DNA of 41,902 bases from contig CAZQAO010000001.1 of NCBI GenBank assembly GCA_964591225.1, positions 1-41,902 of the forward strand. The letters run 5' to 3'. The position numbers and the translations under genes were made by a program. Shown one piece after another: positions 1 through 7,786 of this stretch. The DNA comes from MGBC108787 sp964591225. Lineage in GTDB: Bacteria > Bacillota_I > Bacilli_A > RF39 > UBA660. Under the pieces are notes generated by a model. The model did no database searches. It was not told where the DNA came from and saw only the letters and a program-made list of their open reading frames with translations. Within the stretch, counting starts at the first letter, position 1. Every line of letters starts with the position of its first letter.

Positions 1-126
1 TAAAAACTAGGTTTTATTTATTTAATATTGACTTAAATATTTAAAAATATGATAAAGTTTAACTGATTATAACTTTTTATCTTGGAAATAATGTTGTATA
101 ATAATAATTAGATTAGGGTGATAGAA

Positions 127-1218
127 ATGAAAGTATTAAGTATTGGCCGTTTAATTCATGATGTTAATATTTTAGTTGATCAATATCCAACAGAAGCTAG
201 TGAAATTGTTACAAAAGAGTTAGTGTCATGTAGTGGTGGTTCTACATGTATGGTAGCTTATACGTTAGCTAAATGGAATGAAGAATCATATATTTCTGGA
301 GTATTAGGTTATGATGATACTGGTAATGCCATGCGGAAAGATATGGAATCTAATCGAGTCTTAACGGCGTTTTTGGAAACAAATTATGATATTAAAACTC
401 CAACTACTTATATCATAACGAATAAACAAAATAATTCTAAGACATCTATTCAAGCAGAAGTAGATGATTTTCATATCAAAAAGTATGAATATGATCAACC
501 CATGGATTGTGTTGTTGCTGATGGCTATGAATATAATGCTGCAGTTTATGCTTATAATAAATATAGTAGTAATATAACGATTTTAAATGCTAAAACTCCT
601 CATCAAAATTTACTTGATTTTTTTAAATATGCCAAATATATTGTGGCAAGTGGGGAAGTTATTGAAGCAATGTTGGGAACTAAAATAGATACTAATAATC
701 CAATGGCTTTATCTAATATTTATAAAAAAGTAATGGATAAATATCCTCATATTTATTTATTAATTGTCATTGATGGTTACGGGACTATTTATCAATTAAA
801 TGGAGAAATAAAAATATTAGCTGATATTAAAAATGAAGGTATAGATAAAACTGGTTCATTTGATGTTTTTGTATCAGGAATTGCTTATGGTTTAATTCAT
901 CATTATGATATGGAAACTACTATTCGTCTAGCAACTATAGCTAAGAGTTTAGCTAAAAATGCATTAGGTTCGACTTTATCTATTCCCTTATTAAGTGATG
1001 TTTTAGCTGATTATGAAAGTCGCTTTGGTAAAATTGTCGATTCTAGTATGCCAAATAATCCAGGTGGAAATAATGCTAATGTTCAACCAAACCAACCTTC
1101 ATCACCTCAACCAAATATGCAACCCGCCCCCAATCCTCAACCGCCGGTAAACCCTGAACCAACGCCAAGTTCACAACCTGAAGGAAGTACTACTAATAAT
1201 GCTCCTACCTCTAAATAA
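127..1218 (+). CDS. PfkB/ribokinase-family sugar or nucleoside kinase with a proline-rich C-terminal tail
   Basis: The product is a 363-residue cytoplasmic kinase of the PfkB/ribokinase fold, which phosphorylates a sugar, nucleoside or related alcohol with ATP. The substrate cannot be read from sequence. The N-terminal PfkB signature is visible (SCSGGSTCMVAYTLAKW, then GVLGYDDTGNAM). The C-terminal signature DKTGSFDVFVSG keeps the catalytic Asp but has GSFD where the family usually has GAGD, an unusual change at the anion hole. The last ~55 residues are a Pro/Asn/Gln-rich, probably disordered tail that ordinary PfkB kinases lack. ATG at 127 is chosen because AGGGTGAT lies just upstream; a GTG at 118 is inside that ribosome site. 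A possible -10 (TATAAT, 97-102) precedes it, with only a weak -35. The 3' end overlaps the Smr gene by 20 nt, suggesting co-translation. The family is secure; the substrate is unknown. Confidence 0.85.
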   Translation: MKVLSIGRLIHDVNILVDQYPTEASEIVTKELVSCSGGSTCMVAYTLAKWNEESYISGVLGYDDTGNAMRKDMESNRVLTAFLETNYDIKTPTTYIITNKQNNSKTSIQAEVDDFHIKKYEYDQPMDCVVADGYEYNAAVYAYNKYSSNITILNAKTPHQNLLDFFKYAKYIVASGEVIEAMLGTKIDTNNPMALSNIYKKVMDKYPHIYLLIVIDGYGTIYQLNGEIKILADIKNEGIDKTGSFDVFVSGIAYGLIHHYDMETTIRLATIAKSLAKNALGSTLSIPLLSDVLADYESRFGKIVDSSMPNNPGGNNANVQPNQPSSPQPNMQPAPNPQPPVNPEPTPSSQPEGSTTNNAPTSK

Positions 1219-1453
1219 GTATCCTACTTTAGATGTTCATGGTGAAACTCGCGATACTGTTTATACAGTATTAAAAGATTTTATTGCTGATAACATAAAA
1301 TTAAAAAATCCGGTTATCATAGTAATACATGGTAAGGGCAGTGGCATCTTAAAAGATACTATTCATGCTTATTTAAAGAAATGGAAAGTAGTCAAGAAAT
1401 TTTATTTACATAATTGGAATCAAGGAGCCACGGTAATTGAATTAAATATTTGA
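1199..1453 (+). CDS. Small standalone Smr-domain protein
   Basis: This 84-residue protein is almost entirely an Smr (small MutS-related) domain. The sequence shows LDVHGETRD near the N terminus, the IHGKGSGILKDTI core, and the closing strand GATVIEL. Smr domains act as nicking or RNA/DNA endonucleases in MutS2 and related proteins, with the LDxHG and HGKG motifs forming the active face. A free-standing one is usually of unknown cellular role. The ATG lies inside the 3' end of the upstream kinase gene (20-nt overlap), with GAAGGAAG about 11 nt upstream as a plausible ribosome site. Translation is therefore probably coupled to the kinase. There is no sign of truncation relative to single-domain Smr proteins. 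Confidence 0.85.
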   Translation: MLLPLNKYPTLDVHGETRDTVYTVLKDFIADNIKLKNPVIIVIHGKGSGILKDTIHAYLKKWKVVKKFYLHNWNQGATVIELNI

Positions 1454-1508
1454 CAACTTACTAAAAATATGGTAAAATTACGGAGCAATAAGAAAATTAG
1501 ACATAAAT

Positions 1509-1537
1509 TTGACATTTTTTATAGTTTGTGCTATACT
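1509..1537 (+). promoter_or_regulatory. SigA-type promoter for the 1568 gene
   Basis: TTGACA (1509-1514) and TATACT (1532-1537) are separated by exactly 17 nt, giving an almost perfect housekeeping promoter about 30 nt before the start codon at 1568. Confidence 0.8.
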
Positions 1538-1567
1538 TAGTACATAAAGAAATCGGGGGTATGGAAA

Positions 1568-1987
1568 ATGAAAGGTTATGTTTTAGATTATATTGATGAG
1601 AATGAATATCATAAATTAGAAAGAGCTTTAAAAAAATACAATATGTTAGCATTCAAAAAATTAAATTTTGAATACTATCCTAGTTTAAGAAATGGTGAAT
1701 TCTTAGGAGAATTAGTTTCTCAAAATAAAAAAGCTGGTACAGAAACTTATGAATTAAAATTACCAGGGGATAAAATGTTTGTTCAAATTCATGGTGAAGT
1801 TAAATTAATTTATACTGTTTATAAGAAAGAAAAAATTGTGATGTTAGATTCTATTACTCCAAAAGATATCTTACTTGAAGGACATATGTCAGAATTAACA
1901 ACTTATAAGGGAGTTATGATTTCTAAAGCCAATGCTTCTAAAGATATGTTTAAAATTGATTTATTAAATATGTTACAAGATAAGTAG
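1568..1987 (+). CDS. Hypothetical protein, 139 aa
   Basis: I do not recognise this protein. It is 139 residues, mixed alpha/beta by eye, charged (many Lys and Glu), and has no membrane segment, signal peptide, cysteine cluster or catalytic motif I can name. A segment around residues 70-100 (MFVQIHGEVKLIYTVYKKEK) looks like beta strands. It is probably a real, well-expressed gene: it has its own near-consensus promoter, a GGGGG ribosome site 8 nt before the ATG, and its own terminator hairpin that includes the stop codon. It is monocistronic and lies directly upstream of a two-tRNA operon. It is cytoplasmic by inference; no function is proposed. Confidence 0.75.
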   Translation: MKGYVLDYIDENEYHKLERALKKYNMLAFKKLNFEYYPSLRNGEFLGELVSQNKKAGTETYELKLPGDKMFVQIHGEVKLIYTVYKKEKIVMLDSITPKDILLEGHMSELTTYKGVMISKANASKDMFKIDLLNMLQDK

Positions 1988-2004
1988 AAATACTTATTTT
2001 TTTT
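1980..2004 (+). terminator. Rho-independent terminator with GAAA tetraloop
   Basis: ATAAGTA (1980-1986) pairs with TACTTAT (1991-1997) around a GAAA loop, followed by a run of T. The TAG stop codon of the preceding gene is inside the hairpin. Confidence 0.8.
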
Positions 2005-2015
2005 ATATATTCTTC

Positions 2016-2044
2016 TTGCACGAGATACGATAATATGGTATGAT
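2016..2044 (+). promoter_or_regulatory. SigA-type promoter for the tRNA pair
   Basis: TTGCAC (2016-2021), 17 nt, then TATGAT (2039-2044) with an extended TGG in front of the -10. The predicted start lies a few bases before the first tRNA at 2057. Confidence 0.75.
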
Positions 2045-2056
2045 GAAGAAGTCAAT

Positions 2057-2133
2057 GGACCTCTAGCTCAGTTGGTTAGAGCATCCGGCTCATAACCGGG
2101 CGGTCGCAGGTTCGAGTCCTGCGAGGTCCACCA
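2057..2133 (+). tRNA. tRNA-Ile2 (CAT anticodon, lysidine type)
   Basis: This 77-nt cloverleaf includes an encoded CCA. The acceptor stem is GGACCTC/GAGGTCC, and the anticodon stem TCCGG/CCGGG encloses the loop CTCATAA with anticodon CAT at 2091-2093. By anticodon alone it reads as Met. However, the loop CTCATAA and the GGACCT acceptor match the isoleucine tRNA whose C34 is converted to lysidine by TilS to read AUA. Elongator Met tRNAs in these bacteria usually have a TTCATAC-type loop. It is not an initiator: the first acceptor pair is intact and there are no three consecutive G-C pairs in the anticodon stem. It shares a promoter and terminator with the next tRNA. Confidence 0.85.
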
Positions 2134-2145
2134 TTTTATATTATT

Positions 2146-2230
2146 GCAGGTATGGCGGAATTGGTAGACGCACTAGACTTAGGATCTAGCGGAGCAATCC
2201 ATGGGGGTTCAAGTCCCTTTACCTGCACCA
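2146..2230 (+). tRNA. tRNA-Leu (TAG anticodon)
   Basis: An 85-nt class II tRNA with an encoded CCA. The acceptor stem is GCAGGTA/TACCTGC, the anticodon stem CTAGA/TCTAG encloses CTTAGGA (TAG at 2180-2182), and a long variable arm follows, as expected for leucine. It lies 12 nt after the tRNA-Ile2 and before a terminator. Confidence 0.95.
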
Positions 2231-2241
2231 ATAAAAAATTA

Positions 2242-2271
2242 AAAAGCCCAAATTATTAGGCTTTTATTTTT
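2242..2271 (+). terminator. Terminator of the tRNA operon
   Basis: AAAAGCC (2242-2248) pairs with GGCTTTT (2259-2265), followed by a T-rich run. Confidence 0.8.
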
Positions 2272-2291
2272 TACTTCAAAATTATTTTTTA

Positions 2292-2300
2292 TGTTATAAT
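2292..2300 (+). promoter_or_regulatory. Extended -10 promoter for the 2325 gene
   Basis: TGTTATAAT is a perfect extended -10. No good -35 is seen at the 17-nt position (only TTACTT nearby). Confidence 0.55.
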
Positions 2301-2324
2301 TAAAAATGAAATTAGGAGGTTTTT

Positions 2325-3170
2325 ATGAGAATTAATGTAGATAATAATTTTGTTGAAAAAATAAGTACTAAAGAAGAATTAAAAAAACTATTAGATCAAT
2401 ATAAAGGTATACTTAATGATGCAATAATTAGTTATTTGGATGCTTTAATAGAATTAGAATTTTCAGTTGTAAGAGAATATATTGATCCTGAAGACAGAGC
2501 TGCTTTATCTAACCTAGATGTATATAATAAAATAGCTATTTATAATATTTTTAATCGAGCTATTAATTTATTTAATAATTTATATCGTCAATTTGAAGTT
2601 TCAGAGGTAACCGATAGAGTAAGTGTCTATATGAATGTAAATAATAAAGGTAGAGAAGTGAAAGTATTTGATTTTGGTACTTATTATGCTAATTCTGTAA
2701 CAATTAATGGTTATCCTCAAACACCTAATTTAGAGGAACAAATTAGTTTATATCGCACTATTGAAAGTAAAGAGCAAATTGCCGTGGAAATAGATAGAGT
2801 GACTAAAGAATTAGAAAAGTTGAATCAAGAACAAAATCCTTATTCACCACCACTTGAAATGGGAATATTTCGACCATATGGGGGAGCATATGATCAATGG
2901 AATTCTCGTCATGACTATCAAAAAAGTTACTTAGAAAATAAAATTAGCGAATTAGAAAGTAAAAGTAAACGAGAGTTAACTGATGATGATAAAAGAGAAA
3001 TCGAATTAACTGCCCAAATAAACGATATGTTTTTAGAAGATTATGGTATTGATAAAAATATTTTTGATCGATTTGATAGAGTAGTAGCTAACGAAAATCA
3101 ATTGCAAAAAACACTTGTTATTAAGAGAAAACCAAATTTAACTATTGAAAATCATATTGCATATATGTAA
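2325..3170 (+). CDS. Hypothetical protein, 281 aa, coiled-coil rich
   Basis: I do not recognise this protein. It has 281 residues, is strongly charged and lacks a signal peptide or membrane segment, so it is likely cytoplasmic. The N-terminal ~100 residues are predicted helical by eye. The middle (about 145-165 and 195-215) has heptad-like runs rich in Glu/Lys/Leu (for example IDRVTKELEKLNQEQ and SYLENKISELESKSK) that could form coiled coils. Between them is a Pro/Gly/aromatic loop (FRPYGGAYDQW). AGGAGGT sits 4 nt before the ATG, a very strong ribosome site, and an extended -10 promoter precedes it. It is a single-gene unit between the tRNA terminator and a weak hairpin. No function is proposed. 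Confidence 0.7.
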   Translation: MRINVDNNFVEKISTKEELKKLLDQYKGILNDAIISYLDALIELEFSVVREYIDPEDRAALSNLDVYNKIAIYNIFNRAINLFNNLYRQFEVSEVTDRVSVYMNVNNKGREVKVFDFGTYYANSVTINGYPQTPNLEEQISLYRTIESKEQIAVEIDRVTKELEKLNQEQNPYSPPLEMGIFRPYGGAYDQWNSRHDYQKSYLENKISELESKSKRELTDDDKREIELTAQINDMFLEDYGIDKNIFDRFDRVVANENQLQKTLVIKRKPNLTIENHIAYM

Positions 3171-3177
3171 AGAATAT

Positions 3178-3205
3178 AGTCCTTAAAAAAGGGCTTATTT
3201 TTTTC
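3178..3205 (+). terminator. Weak terminator-like hairpin
   Basis: AGTCC (3178-3182) pairs with GGGCT (3191-3195, one G-T pair) around an A-rich loop and is followed by T-rich sequence. The stem is short. Confidence 0.45.
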
Positions 3206-3210
3206 CTTAA

Positions 3211-3239
3211 TTTACAATTAAAAATATCCATAGTATAAT
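3211..3239 (+). promoter_or_regulatory. SigA-type promoter for the ogt operon
   Basis: TTTACA (3211-3216), a 17-nt spacer and a perfect TATAAT (3234-3239) lie just upstream of the start codon at 3271. Confidence 0.8.
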
Positions 3240-3270
3240 ATTTTTGAGTTAGATAAAGAAAGGTATTAGG

Positions 3271-3774
3271 ATGCAATATATTAGTAAATATCAATCTTTT
3301 TTAGGAGAAATGCTAATCACTTGTGATGATGAGGCCCTCACCAGTTTAAAGTTTATCGATCAAGATTTTAATTTACCTAAATATTATCAAGAAAAAGAAA
3401 CTTTAATTATTAAAAGAGTTAAGAAATGGTTAGATATTTATTTTAAAGGTCAAGAGCCAGACTTTTTTATACCTTTGCACTCTAAAGGAACTGTTTTTCA
3501 AAATGAAGTATGGGAAATTGTTAAACGTATTCCTTATGGAAAAGTTATGACCTATCAAGAGATTGCCGAAAAGTTAGCACATAAGAAGGGTTTAGCAAAG
3601 ATGTCTAATCAAGCGGTAGGACAAGCAGTGGCCCAAAATCCTTTTATTATTATAATCCCTTGTCATCGAGTTATTGGAAGTAATGGTGCTTTAATTGGTT
3701 ATGCCGGAGGTTTAGAAAGAAAACAGGCACTTTTAAAATTAGAAAATGTAGAAAGGAGAAAGCAAATAAAATAA
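3271..3774 (+). CDS. ogt: Methylated-DNA--protein-cysteine S-methyltransferase
   Basis: This is the suicide DNA-repair protein that moves an alkyl group from O6-alkylguanine in DNA to its own cysteine. At 167 residues it has the usual length for an Ogt-type enzyme without an Ada domain. The active-site signature PCHRVIGSNG is present, with the acceptor Cys at residue 131. Upstream are the helix-turn-helix residues (GKVMTYQEIAEKL) and the conserved NQAVGQAVAQNP segment that handles the flipped base. Downstream, GYAGGLERKQALLKLE completes the domain. It heads a likely four-gene operon with a radical SAM protein, an esterase and a small membrane protein, driven by the promoter at 3211-3239. Confidence 0.95.
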   Translation: MQYISKYQSFLGEMLITCDDEALTSLKFIDQDFNLPKYYQEKETLIIKRVKKWLDIYFKGQEPDFFIPLHSKGTVFQNEVWEIVKRIPYGKVMTYQEIAEKLAHKKGLAKMSNQAVGQAVAQNPFIIIIPCHRVIGSNGALIGYAGGLERKQALLKLENVERRKQIK

Positions 3775-3792
3775 ATATTGCTCAAAGTAGTT

Positions 3793-4653
3793 ATGGTAAT
3801 CAAAGAAGTAACAGTCAAAAGTATTTTAACGAAATCTAATTTGCCAGTAGCAGATTATAGTGTCAATCCCTATGTAGGTTGTTCTCATGCTTGTAAATAT
3901 TGTTATGCCTCTTTTATGAAACGTTTTACTAATCATTCTGAGTCTTGGGGAACATTCATCGATGTAAAATATTGGCCACCGATTAAGAATCCTTCTAAAT
4001 ATAAAGATAAAGAATTATTTATTGGTTCAGTCACGGATCCTTACATGCCTTTAGAAGCTAAATATAAAAGAACTCGAGCTTTATTAGAAGAAATGAAAGA
4101 TAGTGGTTGTAAGATAAGTATTGCCACCAAATCGGATTTAGTTTTAAGAGATTTAGATTTAATTAAAACATTTCCTGATTCGCGGGTATCTTGGTCAATT
4201 AATACGTTAGATGAAGAATTTCATCGTGATATGGATAATTCGGTATCTATATCAAGAAAGATCTCAGCTATGAAACAATTTCATGAAGAAAGTGTTCGGA
4301 CAACTTGTTTTATATCTCCGATATTTCCTGGGATTACCAATGTTAAAGAAATTATTTTAAAAACTAAAGATTATTGTAATTTAGTTTGGCTCGAAAATTT
4401 AAATTTAAGAGGAGATTATAAACAAAGAATTCTTGATTTCATCAAAGCTAAATATCCGCATTTGTATCCTTTGTATGATGAAATTTATAATCAAGGAAAA
4501 AGAGATTATTGGCAAGCTTTAGATCAAGAAATTAGAGAATTTTGCCAAGAACAAAATTTAAAATATTTAAGAAATGATGATTCTATGCAAAATAGTATTG
4601 ATGAACCCCCAATAGTAGTTAATTATTTTTATCATGAAGAAATTACCAAATAA
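3793..4653 (+). CDS. Radical SAM protein of the SPL-like / 'mobile pair protein B' type
   Basis: This is a radical S-adenosylmethionine enzyme with the cluster motif CX3CX2C at Cys30, Cys34 and Cys37 (GCSHACKYCYA), which should bind a 4Fe-4S cluster. The overall pattern (NPYVGCSHACKYCYASFMKR, GSVTDPYMPLE, ISIATKSDLVLRDLDLI, ENLNLRG) fits the spore-photoproduct-lyase-like group often annotated as 'radical SAM mobile pair protein B' or Rv2578c-like. The substrate of that group is unknown to me. The partner 'protein A' is not next to it here. ATG at 3793 is preferred over an upstream TTG (3778) because family members begin with a similar M-x-I-K-E sequence, though the ribosome site is weak; AAGGAG lies farther upstream at 3753. 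It follows ogt by 18 nt, so a nucleic-acid repair or modification role is possible but unproven. Confidence 0.8.
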   Translation: MVIKEVTVKSILTKSNLPVADYSVNPYVGCSHACKYCYASFMKRFTNHSESWGTFIDVKYWPPIKNPSKYKDKELFIGSVTDPYMPLEAKYKRTRALLEEMKDSGCKISIATKSDLVLRDLDLIKTFPDSRVSWSINTLDEEFHRDMDNSVSISRKISAMKQFHEESVRTTCFISPIFPGITNVKEIILKTKDYCNLVWLENLNLRGDYKQRILDFIKAKYPHLYPLYDEIYNQGKRDYWQALDQEIREFCQEQNLKYLRNDDSMQNSIDEPPIVVNYFYHEEITK

Positions 4654-4665
4654 GGATGATGAGTA

Positions 4666-5358
4666 ATGGAAACTTTAACAATTAAAAAAGAAAAAATAAC
4701 TATATGGCATGATAATGTTTTTAATGTTCCGATTATCTATCTTCATGTCTATAATGGTAATGGCGAGAATATTTGGCGTATTTGTAAACAACTAAATTGT
4801 CCTACCTTTATTTTAGTAACTATTTCTAATCTAAATTGGGATGATGATATGTCTCCTTGGGCAATTCCTCCGATATCTATAAATGATAATCCTTGCCAAG
4901 GTTTAGCTTGCCAGCAATTAAAATTATTAAAAGAAGAAATTATTCCCGCTGTTGAAAACACTTTAATATGTAAACCAACCCTCGCTATTATTGGTGGTTA
5001 TTCTTTGGCTGGTCTTTTTGCTTTATGGAGTTTATATAATACAGATTATTTTTCGGCTGCTATTTGTTGTTCAGGTTCATTTTGGTTTCCTAAATTTACG
5101 GATTATGGCCAAACTCATGAATTTAAACGAATACCCGAATGTATTTATTTTTCCCTTGGTGATAAAGAGAAAGATACCACTAATAAATATTTAAAAACGG
5201 TGGAAGATAAGACAAAAACTATTTATGAAGAAATTCAAAAACAAAATATTAAAACTATTTTCGAAATGAATCCTGGTAATCATTTTCAAGATCCGGATTT
5301 AAGAATGGCAAAAGGAATATGGTGGGTATTAAATAATTTAGTTATAGGAAAGGAATAA
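4666..5358 (+). CDS. Alpha/beta-hydrolase, putative esterase (esterase D / Fes-like)
   Basis: This 230-residue alpha/beta-hydrolase resembles the 'putative esterase' family that includes siderophore esterases and esterase D. The nucleophile elbow is GGYSLAG with Ser113. The catalytic His is probably His206 in PGNHFQD, and an acidic partner lies between them (SLGDKEKD region). There is no signal peptide, so it is cytoplasmic. It starts 12 nt after the radical SAM gene, with AAGGATGATGAG as a ribosome site, and ends 2 nt before the next gene, so it is in an operon. The substrate cannot be told from sequence. The family assignment is good; the specific reaction is not assigned. Confidence 0.8.
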   Translation: METLTIKKEKITIWHDNVFNVPIIYLHVYNGNGENIWRICKQLNCPTFILVTISNLNWDDDMSPWAIPPISINDNPCQGLACQQLKLLKEEIIPAVENTLICKPTLAIIGGYSLAGLFALWSLYNTDYFSAAICCSGSFWFPKFTDYGQTHEFKRIPECIYFSLGDKEKDTTNKYLKTVEDKTKTIYEEIQKQNIKTIFEMNPGNHFQDPDLRMAKGIWWVLNNLVIGKE

Positions 5359-5360
5359 TT

Positions 5361-5831
5361 ATGATAAAAATAAAAATAAATAATGAAGAAGATTTATATA
5401 ATTCGTTTGATCTATTTGCGGAAACTTTAAGTGATGATCTAATATCATATATTAATAATAAATTAGATATATCATCTATTAAAGAAATAGAGGATATAGA
5501 AATAATTGCAACTAAAAAAATTGATGAAGAAAAGTTTAAAAAAGCATTTTTTAAATATTGCGATGAACAATTATTATTAATTAATAAAAAACAAAAAATA
5601 AATACTACTAAACAAATATGGATGCTGTTAATTGGTATTGTCTTTATTATCTTTTCTTTAGTATTAGCAAATAAAATAAATGTTATTACTTTAGAGATTA
5701 TTTCTACTATTGGCTCTTTTTCCATTTGGGAATCTGCTAATAGTTGGTTATTAGAAAGTAAAGTTATTCGTTTTAATAAGTTAAAAACTAAAAAACTGAA
5801 AAATAGTGTTATTAAATTTAATTATTTATAA
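5361..5831 (+). CDS. Small hypothetical membrane protein, 156 aa
   Basis: I do not recognise a family. The first ~85 residues are soluble and acidic, with repeated Asp/Glu and Ile (for example LDISSIKEIEDIEIIATKK). They are followed by a hydrophobic hairpin: one membrane segment at about 88-107 (IWMLLIGIVFIIFSLVLAN) and a second weaker one at about 110-128. A basic C-terminal tail (KLKTKKLKNS) follows. The positive charges on both sides suggest both termini face the cytoplasm. It starts 2 nt after the esterase stop, so it is the last gene of the ogt operon. No function is proposed. Confidence 0.65.
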   Translation: MIKIKINNEEDLYNSFDLFAETLSDDLISYINNKLDISSIKEIEDIEIIATKKIDEEKFKKAFFKYCDEQLLLINKKQKINTTKQIWMLLIGIVFIIFSLVLANKINVITLEIISTIGSFSIWESANSWLLESKVIRFNKLKTKKLKNSVIKFNYL

Positions 5832-5889
5832 ATTTTAATATTTCTTTAATCTTTATTATATATTCTTATCATATAGCAAAGGAGAATTT

Positions 5890-7766
5890 ATGAAAAGAAA
5901 AAGTAAAAATATTATTTTAATAATATTAATAATGGTATTATCTTTAGTAATAGCATTTACGATGAATGATGCTAAAAATAATATGAAATCCAATGTTCAA
6001 AATAACATGGAACAGATGGGTGAAACACCACCAAATATGAATGATGGTAATTTAGAAANNNNNNNNNNNNNNNNNNNNNNNNNNNNNNNNNNNNNNNNNN
6101 NNNNNNNNNNNNNNNNNNNNNNNNNNNNNNNNNNNNNNNNNNNNNNNNNNNNNNNNNNAACATGGAACAGATGGGTGAAACACCACCAAATATGAATGAT
6201 GGTAATTTAGAAAATAATGATGAGACTCCTCCAGAAAAACCGGAAGGTGAAAATAATGATATGGTACCACCCGAAATGCCTAATACCAATAATAATATGA
6301 CACCTCCCGATATGGATAATGGTACAGAGAAAATTAACCCAGTTTATTATGTAATATTTGGAGTTGAAAGTTTAATATTATCTATTCTAATAATTTATTT
6401 GTTTATGTCTAAATTTAATAATAAAACATTTAAAGAAACTTTTGAAAATTCTGATAAAAAGATAATATATATTTTAAGTATTATTATTTTGACTGGAGGA
6501 TTAACTTTTGCTGAATATATGGTAACAGCTAAAATGATAAGCAATAACGAAGTAAATATATCAGAACCAAATAAGGAAGTTTCATACTCTAGTTCTCATG
6601 AAATAACCGCTTCAACTACTAAAACAAGTGGTAAGTATGAAAGTAAGAAGAAAGATGAAAATGCTCTTTTAGTAAGTGGGGATATCGATGTAGATTTAAG
6701 TAATATTGAAGTAACTAAAATGGGTGATTCAAATAGCGGTGATAATACTAGTTTTTATGGTATAAATTCTGCTATCATTGGTAAAAATGGTGCTAATTTA
6801 ATATTAAAAGATATTACGGTTACTACTAATGCAAATGGCTCTAATGGTGTCTTTAGTTATGGGGGCTCAGCTACAAATAATTCTTCGGGAGATGGAACTA
6901 ATATAGAAATAAGTAATTCAAAAATAACAACAACGAAAGATAATTCTGGGGGGATAATGACAACAGGTGGCGGAACAATGGTAGCTAAAAATCTAACTAT
7001 TAATACCTCTGGAGTATCAAGTGCAGCTATTAGAACAGATCGTGGCGGTGGCACAGTTTTAGTTGATGGCGGAACTTATACAACTACGGGAGCTGGTTCA
7101 CCGAGTATTTATTCGACCGCAGATATAACTGTCAAAAACGCTAACCTAATTTCTAAATCTGCCGAAGGTATTGTTATTGAAGGTAAAAATAAAGTATCTT
7201 TAGAAAATACCAATTTAACTGCTACTAATAACTCTTTAAATGGTCAATCTACAACTTATAAAAATATTTTTCTGTATCAATCGATGAGTGGTGATGCTCT
7301 AACGGGAACTTCCGAATTTAGTGCTAAAGATTCTAATATAACCACTAATAAAGGCGATACTTTTTATATTACTAATACTAATGCTAAAATTACTTTAATA
7401 AATAATAAAATTGTTAATAATGATAGTACAGGTTACTTTTTAAGAGCTCAAAAAGATTCATGGGGTCAAAGTGATTCTAATGGTGGTGATGTTACTCTTT
7501 CAATGACCAATCAACAAGCAAATGGTGAAATAGCAATTGATGCTTTATCTACTTTAGATATGACTTTAACAAATAATTCTTATTATGAAGGAACTATTAA
7601 TAATGATAATAGTGCTAAATATTTAAAGATAACGTTAGATAAAACTTCACGAATTAAATTGACCGGGGATAGTTATATAAACGAATTAGATAACGCAGAT
7701 AGGACCAATAGTAATATTGATTTTAATGGGTATAAGTTGTATGTTAATAAAACCGTTTTAAATTAA
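5890..7766 (+). CDS. Membrane-anchored beta-helix surface protein (interrupted by an N gap)
   Basis: The window shows one gene broken by 100 N. If the 55-bp duplicate flanking the gap is collapsed, it reads in frame as about 573 residues. The parts in order are: an N-terminal membrane segment (residues ~7-25); a linker rich in Met, Pro, Asn and Glu; two further membrane segments (about 100-121 and 140-160) around a short basic loop; and then ~370 residues of repeated Gly/Asn/Thr/Ser-rich strands (for example LTINTSGVSSAAIRTDRGGG) typical of a right-handed beta-helix. Charge distribution puts the linker and the beta-helix outside the cell. The ribosome site is AAAGGAG before the ATG. It is 20 nt upstream of a two-component system and probably in one operon with it. 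Ligand and role are unknown; a carbohydrate- or wall-binding surface role is only a guess. Confidence 0.75.
6004..6213. other. Scaffold gap (100 N) flanked by an exact 55-bp duplicate
   Basis: Bases 6059-6158 are exactly 100 N. The 55 bases before the gap (6004-6058) are identical to the 55 bases after it (6159-6213). Both copies sit in the same codon phase. This is what a scaffolder leaves when two contigs that overlap by a 55-mer are joined with a default gap, so the gap is probably not real sequence. Confidence 0.9.
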
Positions 7767-7786
7767 AGGAAAGGAGGTTTTTTAAG

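Noticed and set aside
2057..2133. Calling the CAT tRNA an elongator or initiator tRNA-Met
   Set aside because: The loop CTCATAA and acceptor fit Ile2; initiator features are absent.
3771..3840. A short alternative frame with a good ribosome site between ogt and the radical SAM gene
   Set aside because: It has no standard start codon (ATA) and stops after 22 codons.
5890..6213. Two separate genes, or a natural repeat expansion, at the N gap
   Set aside because: The flanks are an exact 55-mer and the frame is continuous when collapsed; an assembly artefact is simpler.
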